From contig NZ_JAGFPK010000001.1 in the NCBI RefSeq assembly GCF_017599385.1, forward strand, positions 1,665,399 through 1,729,398: a DNA stretch of 64,000 bases, in the 5' to 3' direction. Below the pieces are notes generated by a model, which was not told the DNA's origin, did not search any database, and saw only the letters and a list, made by a program, of their open reading frames with translations. This document shows, in pieces, positions 38,505 to 46,672 of the stretch (the first letter of the stretch is position 1; each line of letters starts with the position of its first letter). The stretch is from Ciceribacter sp. L1K22. Its GTDB lineage: Bacteria; Pseudomonadota; Alphaproteobacteria; Rhizobiales; Rhizobiaceae. A program made the translations under genes and the position numbers.

Positions 38505-38954
38505 ATGGACCACGATCACTATACTGATGCCTATCTCGAAGCCGTGCTGGAGGATTGCAAATCAGTGGCAATCATCGGTGCGTCGATCGACGACAAGCGC
38601 CCGAGCTTCTGGGTCACCGGCTTCCTTCTTGGGAAGGGTTACACGGTTTACCCGGTCAACCCCTCGTACGCCGGGAAAACCATACTGGGCCGTCATATCT
38701 ACGCATCGTTGGGCGACCTTCCCGAGCGGGTGGACCTTGTCGATGTTTTTCGACGTTTATCCGAATTCGCCGGTGTCGTGGAGGAGGTGCTGGCTCTTCG
38801 TCGCCGTCCGAAAGCTATATGGGCGCAACTTGGTGTCCGCGACGACGGTGCCGCCCGGAGAGCGGAAGAGTCCGGAATCCGGGTGGTGATGGATCGCGCG
38901 CTCGTGACTGAGTACGCCCTCGTCTACGGGAAGACCCACGGACAGGCGGCATGA
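38505..38954 (+). CDS. CoA-binding domain protein (first of tandem pair)
   Basis: The 149-residue protein consists of a single CoA_binding_2 Rossmann domain (KSVAIIGASIDDKRPSFWVT near residue 19, GYTVYPVNPSYAGKTILGR, WAQLGVRDDGAARRAEESGI). Stand-alone members bind CoA or a nucleotide, but the physiological role is unknown. The ATG at 38505 follows GGGGGAGGATTTCC. It is a paralogue of the gene at 39201, with which it shares the NPxxAG, DLVDVF/DMVDVF and LGVRDD blocks. Confidence 0.88.
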   Translation: MDHDHYTDAYLEAVLEDCKSVAIIGASIDDKRPSFWVTGFLLGKGYTVYPVNPSYAGKTILGRHIYASLGDLPERVDLVDVFRRLSEFAGVVEEVLALRRRPKAIWAQLGVRDDGAARRAEESGIRVVMDRALVTEYALVYGKTHGQAA

Positions 38955-39200
38955 TCGCTGACGCTGATGCATGTGCTTAGCTGCGGGCCTAGCAAGAGCC
39001 AATGACCGATGCCGCCGCAGGGGGGGCGGTATCGCAGCATCTCTGCAACAGCGGTCCGGAAACTGGTCCTGACGTCAGGCATCCGGAATGGACGTCGGGA
39101 TACGGCCGTGGGCATGATTGTCCTGTTGGCCCCATGGAGTCGGCGATGAGATATTGTCTTGTCTTCGTGGTGCCCGCGACCGATCTGGGACGAGGTGCGC

Positions 39201-39635
39201 ATGTTGTTACCGCATGACCGATATGATGACGAACTGATCGCGACCATTCTTCGCGAGACAAGAACGATAGCTCTTCTCGGCGCGTCGCCCAATCCGGATC
39301 GGCCCAGCAACCGGGTCATGCGCTTTTTGCTGTCCAAAGGCTACGACGTCACCCCCGTTAATCCGGGGCAGGCGGGAACGGAGCTTCTGGGGCGAAAGGT
39401 ATTTGCAACGCTCGGCGATATTCCCACGGCGATCGACATGGTCGACGTCTTCAGGGCGCCCGAATACCTCCCGGCAATCGTCGACGAGATGCTGGCCATG
39501 ACCCCGATGCCCCGCTTCCTTTGGGGGCAACTCGGCGTCAGGGACGATGAGGCGGCTCTGAAGGCGGAGATGGCCGGTGTCGTGGTCGTAATGGACCGCT
39601 GTCCGGCGATCGAGTATCCGCGGCTGATTGGCTGA
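39201..39635 (+). CDS. CoA-binding domain protein (second of tandem pair)
   Basis: From the ATG at 39201 the 144-residue product is again one CoA_binding_2 domain (TRTIALLGASPNPDRPSNRV, GYDVTPVNPGQAGTELLGRK, FLWGQLGVRDDEAALKAEMA). It retains a cysteine near the C-terminus (VVMDRCPAIEYPR), common in the family and absent from the upstream copy, which has ALVTEY there. The two genes are 246 bp apart, a spacer in which I see no further gene. Confidence 0.88.
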   Translation: MLLPHDRYDDELIATILRETRTIALLGASPNPDRPSNRVMRFLLSKGYDVTPVNPGQAGTELLGRKVFATLGDIPTAIDMVDVFRAPEYLPAIVDEMLAMTPMPRFLWGQLGVRDDEAALKAEMAGVVVVMDRCPAIEYPRLIG

Positions 39636-39641
39636 CGCTCT

Positions 39642-40070
39642 TTATTCCGCCAGCACGGTCGGCGTTGCACGTAGCGCGTTGAGTTCGCCGGCGTTGTGGC
39701 AGTATCCGCTGAAGGCTTCCACGGCAGTGCCCTCCGCAAGATCGTGACGGCATTCCGCCTTGTTCGAACACTGCGCACAGGTGATCTGCATGTCCCGGAA
39801 GAGCGCCTTGAAGCGCGTCTCGACTTCCATAGGATCGATTCCGAGCTCGCGCATCATGTAGGGCATTTCGTCTGCCGCATCAGGACCTGCCTTCGCCAGT
39901 TCTAGAAGTTGGTCCGGCTGTATATTGCAATCCCTTGCGATCCGCCGGATCGTTTCGTCGTCCAGAGCGGCGATCAAGTCCGCCTCGGCCGTTGTTTCCC
40001 AAGCCTTCGCCACCCAGCCGAAAACGCGGGAAAGAAATGTTCCCCCTGCTTGCTCCAAAGATAGATTCAT
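39642..40070 (-). CDS. DUF6455-like protein with C-terminal cysteine cluster
   Basis: From the ATG at 40070 the product has 142 residues. The middle is helical and acidic (LIAALDDETIRRIARDCNIQ, then MPYMMRELGIDPMEVE). The C-terminus has Cys residues in the pattern CAQCSNKAEC and a later SGYCHNAGEL, which suggests a metal or iron-sulfur site. I assign it to DUF6455 from memory. An FNR/FixK-like box lies 53 bp upstream of the start, so oxygen-responsive expression is likely. The in-frame extension to 40172 would run over that box and is rejected. Confidence 0.8.
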   Translation of the reverse strand: MNLSLEQAGGTFLSRVFGWVAKAWETTAEADLIAALDDETIRRIARDCNIQPDQLLELAKAGPDAADEMPYMMRELGIDPMEVETRFKALFRDMQITCAQCSNKAECRHDLAEGTAVEAFSGYCHNAGELNALRATPTVLAE

Positions 40071-40122
40071 CGCCGACCTCCGTAGAATGCAGGAATTTTC
40101 ACCGCTTACGGGCGGCGATGCA

Positions 40123-40136
40123 TTGACTAAGATCAA
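40123..40136. promoter_or_regulatory. FNR/FixK-type box (anaerobox)
   Basis: TTGACTAAGATCAA matches the TTGAT-N4-ATCAA consensus in nine of ten defined positions. It is centred about 60 bp before the DUF6455-like start on the minus strand, consistent with a -40 activator site for that gene. metY starts 90 bp away on the other side. Confidence 0.65.
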
Positions 40137-40226
40137 AGGCGATCGCGGCATCGGAAATCGTGTTTGACACACGCCTCCGGACGGGCCACGGTCGCCGCCA
40201 AAGAATGAGGAAAAGGGAGGTTACAC

Positions 40227-41510
40227 ATGTCCAACGACAAGCCGGGATTTTCCACGCTTGCGATCCACGCCGGTGCCCAGCCGGACCCGACGACGGGAGC
40301 CCGGATTACGCCGATCTACCAAACAACGGCCTACGTCTTCAATGACGCGGACCATGCCGCAAACCTCTTTGCGCTCAAGGAGTTCGGCAATATCTACACC
40401 CGCATCATGAACCCCACCCAGGCGGTCCTGGAAGAGCGGGTCGCCGCGCTCGAAGGCGGCACCGCCGCTTTGGCCGTTGCCTCGGGGCATGCCGCCCAGA
40501 TGCTGGTTTTCCACACGATCATGCAGCCAGGTGACAACTTCCTCGCCGCCAAAAAGCTCTATGGCGGCTCGATCAACCAGTTCGGCCACTCCTTCAAGAG
40601 TTTCGGCTGGGAAGTGCGCTGGGCCGATCCCTCTGATACGGCGAGCTTCGAATCGCAAATCGACGACCGCACCAAGGCGATCTTCATCGAGAGCCTCGCC
40701 AATCCCGGTGGCACTTTCGTGGACATCGCAGCGATTTCGGAAGTCGCCCGCAAGCACGGATTGCCGCTGATCGTCGACAACACGATGGCCAGTCCCTACC
40801 TCGTTCGTCCGCTCGAACATGGTGCCGATATCGTTGTCCACTCCGCCACGAAGTTCCTGGGTGGCCATGGAAATTCCATGGGCGGCGTCATCGTGGACGG
40901 CGGCACGTTCGATTGGTCGAAGTCGGGCAAATATCCGGCGCTCTCGGAGCCAAGGCCCGAGTACAACGGTGTCGTGCTGCATCAGGCGCTCGGCAATATC
41001 GCATTCGCCATCGCCTGCCGGGTGTTGGGTTTGCGGGATCTGGGACCCGCAATCGCCCCGATGAACGCTTTCCTGATCCTGACTGGCATCGAGACCCTGC
41101 CTCTGCGGATGCAGCGCCACTGCGACAACGCGCTGGCCGTGGCGAAGTGGCTGAAAAGTCACGACAAGGTCGCGTGGGTCAGTTATTCGGGCCTCGAAGA
41201 CGATCCGAACCATGCGCTTCAGCAGCGGTATTCTCCGAAGGGTGGAGGAGCCGTCTTTACCTTCGGCGTGAAGGGCGGCTATGCGGCCGGAAAGGCGCTC
41301 GTCGAAGGGCTGCAACTTTTCTCGCATCTCGCCAACATCGGTGACACTCGCTCGTTGGTGATCCATCCAGCCTCCACGACCCATGCGCAGCTGACCGAGG
41401 CGCAGCAGGTCGCCGCCGGCGCTGGCCCGGACGTCGTTCGCCTGTCGATCGGCATCGAGGATGCGGAAGACATCATTGGCGATTTGGAGCAGTCGCTGGC
41501 GAAGGTCTGA
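40227..41510 (+). CDS. metY: O-acetylhomoserine aminocarboxypropyltransferase (sulfhydrylase)
   Basis: This PLP enzyme makes homocysteine from O-acetylhomoserine and sulfide (direct sulfhydrylation). The 427-residue length and start [20 protein letters not shown] are typical of the MetY group, rather than the ~400-residue MetZ/cystathionine gamma-synthase group. The PLP lysine is K209 in [12 protein letters not shown]. Other contacts lie in [20 protein letters not shown] and the ATSGHAAQ-like VASGHAAQM. The ATG at 40227 follows AAAAGGGAGGTTACAC. I found no SAM riboswitch in its leader. Confidence 0.93.
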   Translation: MSNDKPGFSTLAIHAGAQPDPTTGARITPIYQTTAYVFNDADHAANLFALKEFGNIYTRIMNPTQAVLEERVAALEGGTAALAVASGHAAQMLVFHTIMQPGDNFLAAKKLYGGSINQFGHSFKSFGWEVRWADPSDTASFESQIDDRTKAIFIESLANPGGTFVDIAAISEVARKHGLPLIVDNTMASPYLVRPLEHGADIVVHSATKFLGGHGNSMGGVIVDGGTFDWSKSGKYPALSEPRPEYNGVVLHQALGNIAFAIACRVLGLRDLGPAIAPMNAFLILTGIETLPLRMQRHCDNALAVAKWLKSHDKVAWVSYSGLEDDPNHALQQRYSPKGGGAVFTFGVKGGYAAGKALVEGLQLFSHLANIGDTRSLVIHPASTTHAQLTEAQQVAAGAGPDVVRLSIGIEDAEDIIGDLEQSLAKV

Positions 41511-41623
41511 TCGGTCCACGCCAGCGCGCTGGCAAATGCGACGGCGCGTGCCTCCTCGGCCGCGCCGTCCATCTTGCCGGCGGTCAGCGCATGGCTTAAC
41601 GCTTTGCTTGTCAGCGAAGAGGG

Positions 41624-42109
41624 ATGGCGATGATCTCGGAAGGCGGCTGTTTCTGTGGCAAGGTGCGCTATCGGCTGAAGGCAGCGCCGATGTTCGTCAA
41701 TTGCTGCCACTGCCGGGATTGCCAGCGGCAGAGCGGCAGTGCCTTTGTGGTCAACGGTATGATCGAGGCAGAAGAGGTGGAATTGCTGTCGGGCGAGCCG
41801 GAGCCCGTGTCGATGCGCACCGACAGCGGCCATCCCCACGATATCTTCCGCTGCCGGGAGTGCCGATCGGCGGTCTGGAGCGACTATGGCCGCCGCGGCT
41901 GGATGCTCTTCATTCGCCTGGCGACACTCGACGAACCGGGTCGGTTTCCGCCGGACGCCCACATCTTCACCTGTTCGCGGCTTCCATGGGTCAATCTGGA
42001 TGGCGGTGCGCCAGCATTCGACATCTACTACGAGATGGAAAAGCTCTGGCCAGCCGAAAGCCTGGAACGTCGCCAGCGCGCGCGCCTCAGGGCCGGCGCC
42101 GAGCGCTGA
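41624..42109 (+). CDS. GFA/CENP-V-domain zinc-binding protein
   Basis: The 161-residue protein has the GFA fold seen in glutathione-dependent formaldehyde-activating enzyme. The zinc ligands are GGCFCGKVRYRL, CCHCRDCQRQSGSAF and FRCRECRSAVWSDYG. Most members have unknown substrates, so formaldehyde activity cannot be assumed. The start may be ATG 41624 or ATG 41630; both follow AAGAGGG. Confidence 0.87.
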   Translation: MAMISEGGCFCGKVRYRLKAAPMFVNCCHCRDCQRQSGSAFVVNGMIEAEEVELLSGEPEPVSMRTDSGHPHDIFRCRECRSAVWSDYGRRGWMLFIRLATLDEPGRFPPDAHIFTCSRLPWVNLDGGAPAFDIYYEMEKLWPAESLERRQRARLRAGAER

Positions 42110-42208
42110 GCGGCGAGGATAGCTGTTTGCGTTTACGGCGCGGACTGTTGCATGGTGCCTCAAACGGGCGGCGGGATTTGACCGGCCGAACCACGGACGG
42201 GGAGTTGC

Positions 42209-42553
42209 ATGACGAACTATATGCGTTTCGATCTGGAGGGCGTTGTGCCTGAGGAGGGCGCGCCCGCGCCCGACAGGTTGATCGCCGGCGCGCCGCAATT
42301 CCTCACCTGGAATCTCGAGGAAGCGCCCGGCGGCATCTATGCCGGGGTGTGGCAGGCGACACCTGGAAAGTGGCGGATCAGCTATGACGAGTGGGAGTAT
42401 TTCCACATCCTCGAAGGTCATTCCATCGTGACGGAGGACGGAGGTACGCCGATTCATTTGAAGGCGGGCGATCGGCTGATTCTCAGGCCGGGGTTCAACG
42501 GAACGTGGGAAGTGGTTGAAACGACTCGGAAAGACTACGTAATCCGTCTCTGA
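42209..42553 (+). CDS. Cupin-domain protein (DUF861/Cupin_3 type)
   Basis: The 114-residue protein is one beta-barrel cupin, with the Cupin_3 core WRISYDEWEYFHILEGHSIV followed by HLKAGDRLILRPGFNGTWEV. The usual metal-binding histidine set is reduced: only H in YFHILEGH remains obvious. It may bind a small amino acid or sugar derivative, but no function is known. Its 3' end overlaps the convergent recombinase gene by 19 bases. Confidence 0.83.
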   Translation: MTNYMRFDLEGVVPEEGAPAPDRLIAGAPQFLTWNLEEAPGGIYAGVWQATPGKWRISYDEWEYFHILEGHSIVTEDGGTPIHLKAGDRLILRPGFNGTWEVVETTRKDYVIRL

Positions 42554-43263
42554 CAGCTGGCGTCGGCCCGACGCCCCGGTTGACTTGCCCTTGAAGCCGC
42601 CGGTGGCGCGATCCTCGACGGAGGGGCGAGCCGTTGAAGCTGGAGCAGGAAGGCGATTTTCGCCAGCAGCAGCTCCAGCTTTGCATCTAGAAACGGTTCC
42701 TGGTCCTCGCCCAGACCTCCTCGCATGGCGCGGTACAAGGTGGCCCTGCTGACGCCAAGTCCGTGGGCTGCCGCCTTGATGCTGTCGCCCCCCTGGACCG
42801 CCGCCCGCGCCTGATCGACCTCCAGTCGCGAGAGTTTTGGAGGGCGCCCGATCGGACTGCCGCGCATCCTGGCGGCCGACATGCCCGCGCGCGTTCTCTC
42901 GGAAATCAGCGCGCGTTCGAACTCCGCGAGAGCGCCCATGATATGGAAGATGAGGATGCCGCCAGCCGATCCCGTGTCGATCGATTCCGTTACGGAATAA
43001 AGGCCGATGTCTCGGCGCCCCAGGTCACTCACCACGTCGATCAGGTGGGAGAGCGACCGCCCGAGGCGGTCCAGTCGCCAGATGACCAGCGTATCACCGG
43101 GACCGAGCATTTCCAGGGAGCTGTTGAGACCGGAGCGTGTCCGCGAGGCGCCGGAAGCGCCGTGGTCGGTGAATATCTGCTGACAGCCTGCCGCCTTCAG
43201 CGCCTGCAGTTGCATCTCGATGTTCTGATCGCTCGTTGAAACTCTCGCATAGCCGATGCGCAT
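42535..43263 (-). CDS. Orphan serine recombinase (resolvase/invertase family)
   Basis: The 242-residue protein has a resolvase catalytic domain (IGYARVSTSDQNIEMQLQAL with Ser10 as the likely nucleophile; IWRLDRLGRSLSHLIDVVSD; GALAEFERALISERTRAGMS) and a helix-turn-helix (IKAAAHGLGVSRATLYRAM near residue 170). An extra basic, Ala/Pro-rich tail of about 50 residues follows, unlike typical resolvases that end at the HTH. No transposase, inverted repeats or partner genes are visible. It may be a remnant of a mobile element or an invertase without its switch. Confidence 0.88.
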   Translation of the reverse strand: MRIGYARVSTSDQNIEMQLQALKAAGCQQIFTDHGASGASRTRSGLNSSLEMLGPGDTLVIWRLDRLGRSLSHLIDVVSDLGRRDIGLYSVTESIDTGSAGGILIFHIMGALAEFERALISERTRAGMSAARMRGSPIGRPPKLSRLEVDQARAAVQGGDSIKAAAHGLGVSRATLYRAMRGGLGEDQEPFLDAKLELLLAKIAFLLQLQRLAPPSRIAPPAASRASQPGRRADASCQRRIT

Positions 43264-43608
43264 TGTTTGTCTCGCCGGTCGATGGATCGTGCGCCAGAAG
43301 CGTGTCGAATTCAGGAAGTGTATCAGAAAGGTTCCCTTTTGAGCACACGTTTAAGTTAAAGTCAATGATTAAAATGCACGCATAAATAAATTTGATCGAA
43401 GTTGCATAAACTTGAGCGGGCGGAGCTAACAGCCTGTTTCGAAGCCATATTTCTGGCAGCTCTGCACGGGATGGGTCTTTAAGCTTCGGTCTATGCGGCG
43501 ATGTCGTCCGGTGCCGGGGAAGGCTGGGGCTTGCGCAAATAGGAACGCTTTAGAGACGGATTGGGCCGTCTCGGGCATTTCCGGCCAAGCTCTGCAAAGG
43601 AGGCAGCG
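43264..43608. other. Intergenic region upstream of the recombinase and the beta-rich protein gene
   Basis: The 345 bases between these divergent genes include an AT-rich patch at 43345-43415 (GTTTAAGTTAAAGTC, ATAAATAAATTTG) with the partly inverted motif AAACTTGAG near 43408. A recombinase promoter or crossover site could lie here. A 7-pair hairpin GAGACGG-ATTGGG-CCGTCTC (43553-43572) lies in the leader of the downstream gene. I see no ORF. Confidence 0.45.
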
Positions 43609-44256
43609 ATGACCACGTATTCCCTGACCCTGAACTTCGACCCGGTCGTCCTCACGAATATCAAGAGGGCGGATCAGCGCGTCGCGATCGCGAAACCCGT
43701 CAACTCGGGCGGCCCGAGCGTCATCTGGCTCGACATTGATCCATTCCCCTCGACAACGATCGAATGGGAGGAGGACTACTGGATCTATGCCTCCAACGAC
43801 GAGGTTGTGAACGGCGCGACGATCACCAAGCTGACGGAGGTCTATCCGGGCCCGGCGCTGGACGCCGGTTACTATGTTCTCCAGGAAACCTGCGTCTTCG
43901 GTGGCTTCACCAAGAGCAACGGCATCCTGCCGGTCCCGCCCGGCACCTATGCCGCAATCAACCAGGTCCCGTATGACGACTACAACAGCCTCACCTTCGG
44001 GCTGGCCCAGACCGCGTTGATCAACAAGAAGCCGGAGGAACGCAAGCCGATCTCGGCTCAGTCCGTGCTCGCCACCCAGCACATCAAGATGACGCCGTTC
44101 GTCACGCTTTACATCTGGCTCGAGAGCGAGTTCCGCAGTCAGACGATTATCACCGACGTTGCCGGCAACGCGTCCTCGGCGGTTTTCGGTGGTGGCGTGA
44201 CGGAACTGGATCTCACCTACGATCCCATCCACGGCATCTTCTCGCCGTCGTCCTAA
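43609..44256 (+). CDS. Uncharacterised beta-rich protein
   Basis: The 215-residue protein begins MTTYSLTLNFDPVVL after an excellent AAAGGAGG site at 43596-43603. It has no signal peptide or membrane segment. It is rich in aromatic and beta-branched residues, with striking segments VIWLDIDPFPSTTIEWEEDY, WIYASNDEVVNGATITKL and VTLYIWLESEF. I recall unnamed bacterial and fungal proteins with a similar WEE(D/E)YxIYAS pattern but no function for them. A terminator-like hairpin (CGATGGCC 44284-44291, GGCCATCG 44303-44310) separates it from the protease gene. A lectin or pore-forming-like beta fold is possible but unproven. Confidence 0.75.
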   Translation: MTTYSLTLNFDPVVLTNIKRADQRVAIAKPVNSGGPSVIWLDIDPFPSTTIEWEEDYWIYASNDEVVNGATITKLTEVYPGPALDAGYYVLQETCVFGGFTKSNGILPVPPGTYAAINQVPYDDYNSLTFGLAQTALINKKPEERKPISAQSVLATQHIKMTPFVTLYIWLESEFRSQTIITDVAGNASSAVFGGGVTELDLTYDPIHGIFSPSS

Positions 44257-44390
44257 GCTGTCGCGTCCCTGGCGATGTCTAAGCGATGGCCTGCGGAGGG
44301 CGGGCCATCGTCTCCCCAAAAACGAATATCAGCAACAGCGCGCAGCGTCGCGCCTAGCCGGCACGCGGCCGGCTACCAGGAGGATTTCCG

Positions 44391-45344
44391 ATGCACTCAG
44401 TTCATTTTCATTCGCGACTGTCGACGATCGTATTGGCGGCAACCGCCGCGTTTTCGATGGCATTGCCAGGCGTTGCAGCCGACCTCAAGATCGATGACCT
44501 CGATAACACCGGTTCCCGCACGTTCTTCACGCAGAAGGAACTCGAAGGCGCCGAACCTGTCGAAGAGGTCGTCACGCCGGAAGAACTCGAGCAGATGAAG
44601 CAACGCTTCGAGGAACTGTACCCGCAGTCGACGACAATACCCGAACGCGATCACGGTGCCCTTGAAGACAAGGGTGTTCCGCAACCGGTTACCGATCCGG
44701 GTGCCGGCAGTCCCTATTGGAGCACGGGCAAGCTCGTCTTTAAGAAGCAGGGCGAAACCAGCCTCAAGCGTTGCACGGCGCAGTACGTCGCGAACAATGT
44801 CCTGATGACTGCCGCCCATTGCGTCTACAATATCGAAGCGCAGACGTGGAACTCTGACTTCAACTTCCTTCGCGCCTTCGATGATGGCACCTATCAGCAG
44901 TCGGTCGGCTGGATGTGTGTCTCCATCTTCGACGCATACCATACGCCTGCCAAGAACTATGCCTTTGACTACGCCTTTATCCTTGTGGATGCGCCGGACC
45001 AGAAGAAGCCGCTTGCGGTAAAGACCGGTGTGCCCGCGACAACGCCGCTGACGGCCGTCGGCTACCCGAGAAACTTCGGCGACGGCAAGAGACTCTACGA
45101 AGTGAATGGTGACTGGGGCTCGGTCGCTCGCGGGATCGTCACCATGAGCGGCAATCCCATGCGCAGCGGCAACAGCGGCGGCGCCTGGTTCAGCGAGTTC
45201 AAGGTGAACGGTGACGACAGCAACAATCTCATCGTAAGCCTGAACTCGCATCACTTGACTGGAAACACGACCGACGAGAATGGTCCGCTGCTGACGGCGG
45301 ACACGGATCGGCTTTTCAAGCACGTTCAGGCCGGGTGCAAATAG
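44391..45344 (+). CDS. Secreted trypsin-like serine protease
   Basis: The 317-residue protein carries a signal peptide (about residues 1-30, ending PGVAA) and an acidic pro-region of about 75 residues (TPEELEQMKQRFEELYPQS). The S1/V8-like protease domain follows. The triad is readable as His in VLMTAAHCVYN, Asp in FDYAFILVDAP and Ser in MRSGNSGGAWFSE. It should be exported and possibly activated by removal of the pro-region. The ATG at 44391 follows AGGAGGATTTCCG. It converges on the P450 gene with only 15 bp between. Confidence 0.9.
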   Translation: MHSVHFHSRLSTIVLAATAAFSMALPGVAADLKIDDLDNTGSRTFFTQKELEGAEPVEEVVTPEELEQMKQRFEELYPQSTTIPERDHGALEDKGVPQPVTDPGAGSPYWSTGKLVFKKQGETSLKRCTAQYVANNVLMTAAHCVYNIEAQTWNSDFNFLRAFDDGTYQQSVGWMCVSIFDAYHTPAKNYAFDYAFILVDAPDQKKPLAVKTGVPATTPLTAVGYPRNFGDGKRLYEVNGDWGSVARGIVTMSGNPMRSGNSGGAWFSEFKVNGDDSNNLIVSLNSHHLTGNTTDENGPLLTADTDRLFKHVQAGCK

Positions 45345-45359
45345 ACCTTTGTGAGCGGC

Positions 45360-46601
45360 TCACCAGGCCAGGTCGAGCCGCTCCAGCCCGTGGAAGTGAT
45401 AGACGTCCTTGACTACTGGCGCCGCCGCGATGCGCAAGTTCGGCAGTCGCCGGAACAGCAGGGGTAACACGATGTTGAGCTCCAGCCGGGCGAGCGGCGC
45501 ACCAATGCAGAAATGAATCCCGGCACCGAAGGACAGATTAGCGCCCTCGTTGCGGTCCGGCTTGAAGGTGAGCGGATCGCTGAACTTGAGCGGATCCAGG
45601 TTGGCGGCAGCGAGAATCAGCCCCACCTTGTCGCCGAACTGAAAGCGTATCCCGTCGATCTCGACCGGCTCCAGGCACCAGCGCTCGAAGATGTGCACGG
45701 GTGCGCAGATACGCAGCGTTTCCTCGACCGTCCGTTCAGTGGTCGATTCATCGGCAAAAAGAACGGCTGGATCGAGCCCGCTTTCCAGGATGATCCGCAC
45801 CGAGTTTCCGATCTGGTGGACAGTTGCTTCGTGGCCTGCATTGAGAAGAACGATCGTTGTGGAAACGAGTTCGTCCTCGGTCAGGAACTGGCCCTTGTGT
45901 TCCGTGTGGATCATATGGCTGAGAAGGTCGTCCCGCGGAAGGGCGCGACGCTCCGCGATCACTTTGCGGACATAGTCGGCGAATTCCTTCGCCGAGCGGT
46001 CGGCAGCCTCTTCGTCGGCTCGGGTCCGCTTGAACATGTACATCCCGACATAGTCATGGCTCCATTTGAGGAGCTGCGGTCCCATGTCCTCGGGGATGCC
46101 GATCATCCTCGCGATCATGGTGACCGGGATGATGTCTGCGAATGTGGAAAGAAGTTCCGTTCCGTTTTTGCCGAAGCCGTCGATCAGCCTGTTGGCGAGC
46201 TCCTCGATCTCCGGCTTCATCTTTTCGACATGCCGCGACACAAAGGCTCTGTTGACGAGGGTGCGAAGCCGTGTGTGTTCCGGTGGTTCTATTTCCAGAA
46301 GGGAGTGTTCTTCCGCCTTGTCGAAATGCGCCGTGTGCGCTGCCGGCGTCGGCAGTCCCAACTGGTCTCGCGTCGCGACGTGGAGGACCTGGCGCCCGAA
46401 ACGCCTGTCCCGCAGCAGCGCGTTGACGTGATCATAGGACGTGAAGAACCACTGCCGCTGTTCTTTCCAATAGAACGTCGGGCAGGCGGAATGGAGCGCT
46501 GCATAGGCTCTATTGGGATTGCAATAGAAGGCGGGGTCACGCGCATCGAGCCCAACCTCGCGGGTGGCGCGCTCGATGGAAAGAAAGGGGAGTTCGCTCA
46601 T
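45360..46601 (-). CDS. Cytochrome P450
   Basis: The 413-residue soluble bacterial P450 has the heme-ligand loop LSFGAGIHFCIGAPLARLEL (Cys365), the I-helix oxygen-binding motif LLNAGHEATVHQ (with His in place of the usual Thr/Ser neighbourhood) and the ERR-triad ETLRICAP. It will need electron donors, but no ferredoxin or reductase gene is adjacent. The substrate is unknown. It lies 71 bp downstream of the diguanylate cyclase gene on the same strand. Confidence 0.93.
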   Translation of the reverse strand: MSELPFLSIERATREVGLDARDPAFYCNPNRAYAALHSACPTFYWKEQRQWFFTSYDHVNALLRDRRFGRQVLHVATRDQLGLPTPAAHTAHFDKAEEHSLLEIEPPEHTRLRTLVNRAFVSRHVEKMKPEIEELANRLIDGFGKNGTELLSTFADIIPVTMIARMIGIPEDMGPQLLKWSHDYVGMYMFKRTRADEEAADRSAKEFADYVRKVIAERRALPRDDLLSHMIHTEHKGQFLTEDELVSTTIVLLNAGHEATVHQIGNSVRIILESGLDPAVLFADESTTERTVEETLRICAPVHIFERWCLEPVEIDGIRFQFGDKVGLILAAANLDPLKFSDPLTFKPDRNEGANLSFGAGIHFCIGAPLARLELNIVLPLLFRRLPNLRIAAAPVVKDVYHFHGLERLDLAW

Positions 46602-46672
46602 GGCGTTCTCTCTAGCTCACCGCCCACACGGACGAAAGCGCGTTGGCGACATTTCCAAGCTCGTGCGGCCCG

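Noticed and set aside
39940..40226. SAM riboswitch before metY
   Set aside because: I looked for the SAM-II core (including the GCTAAA-type segment) seen before rhizobial methionine genes and did not find it.
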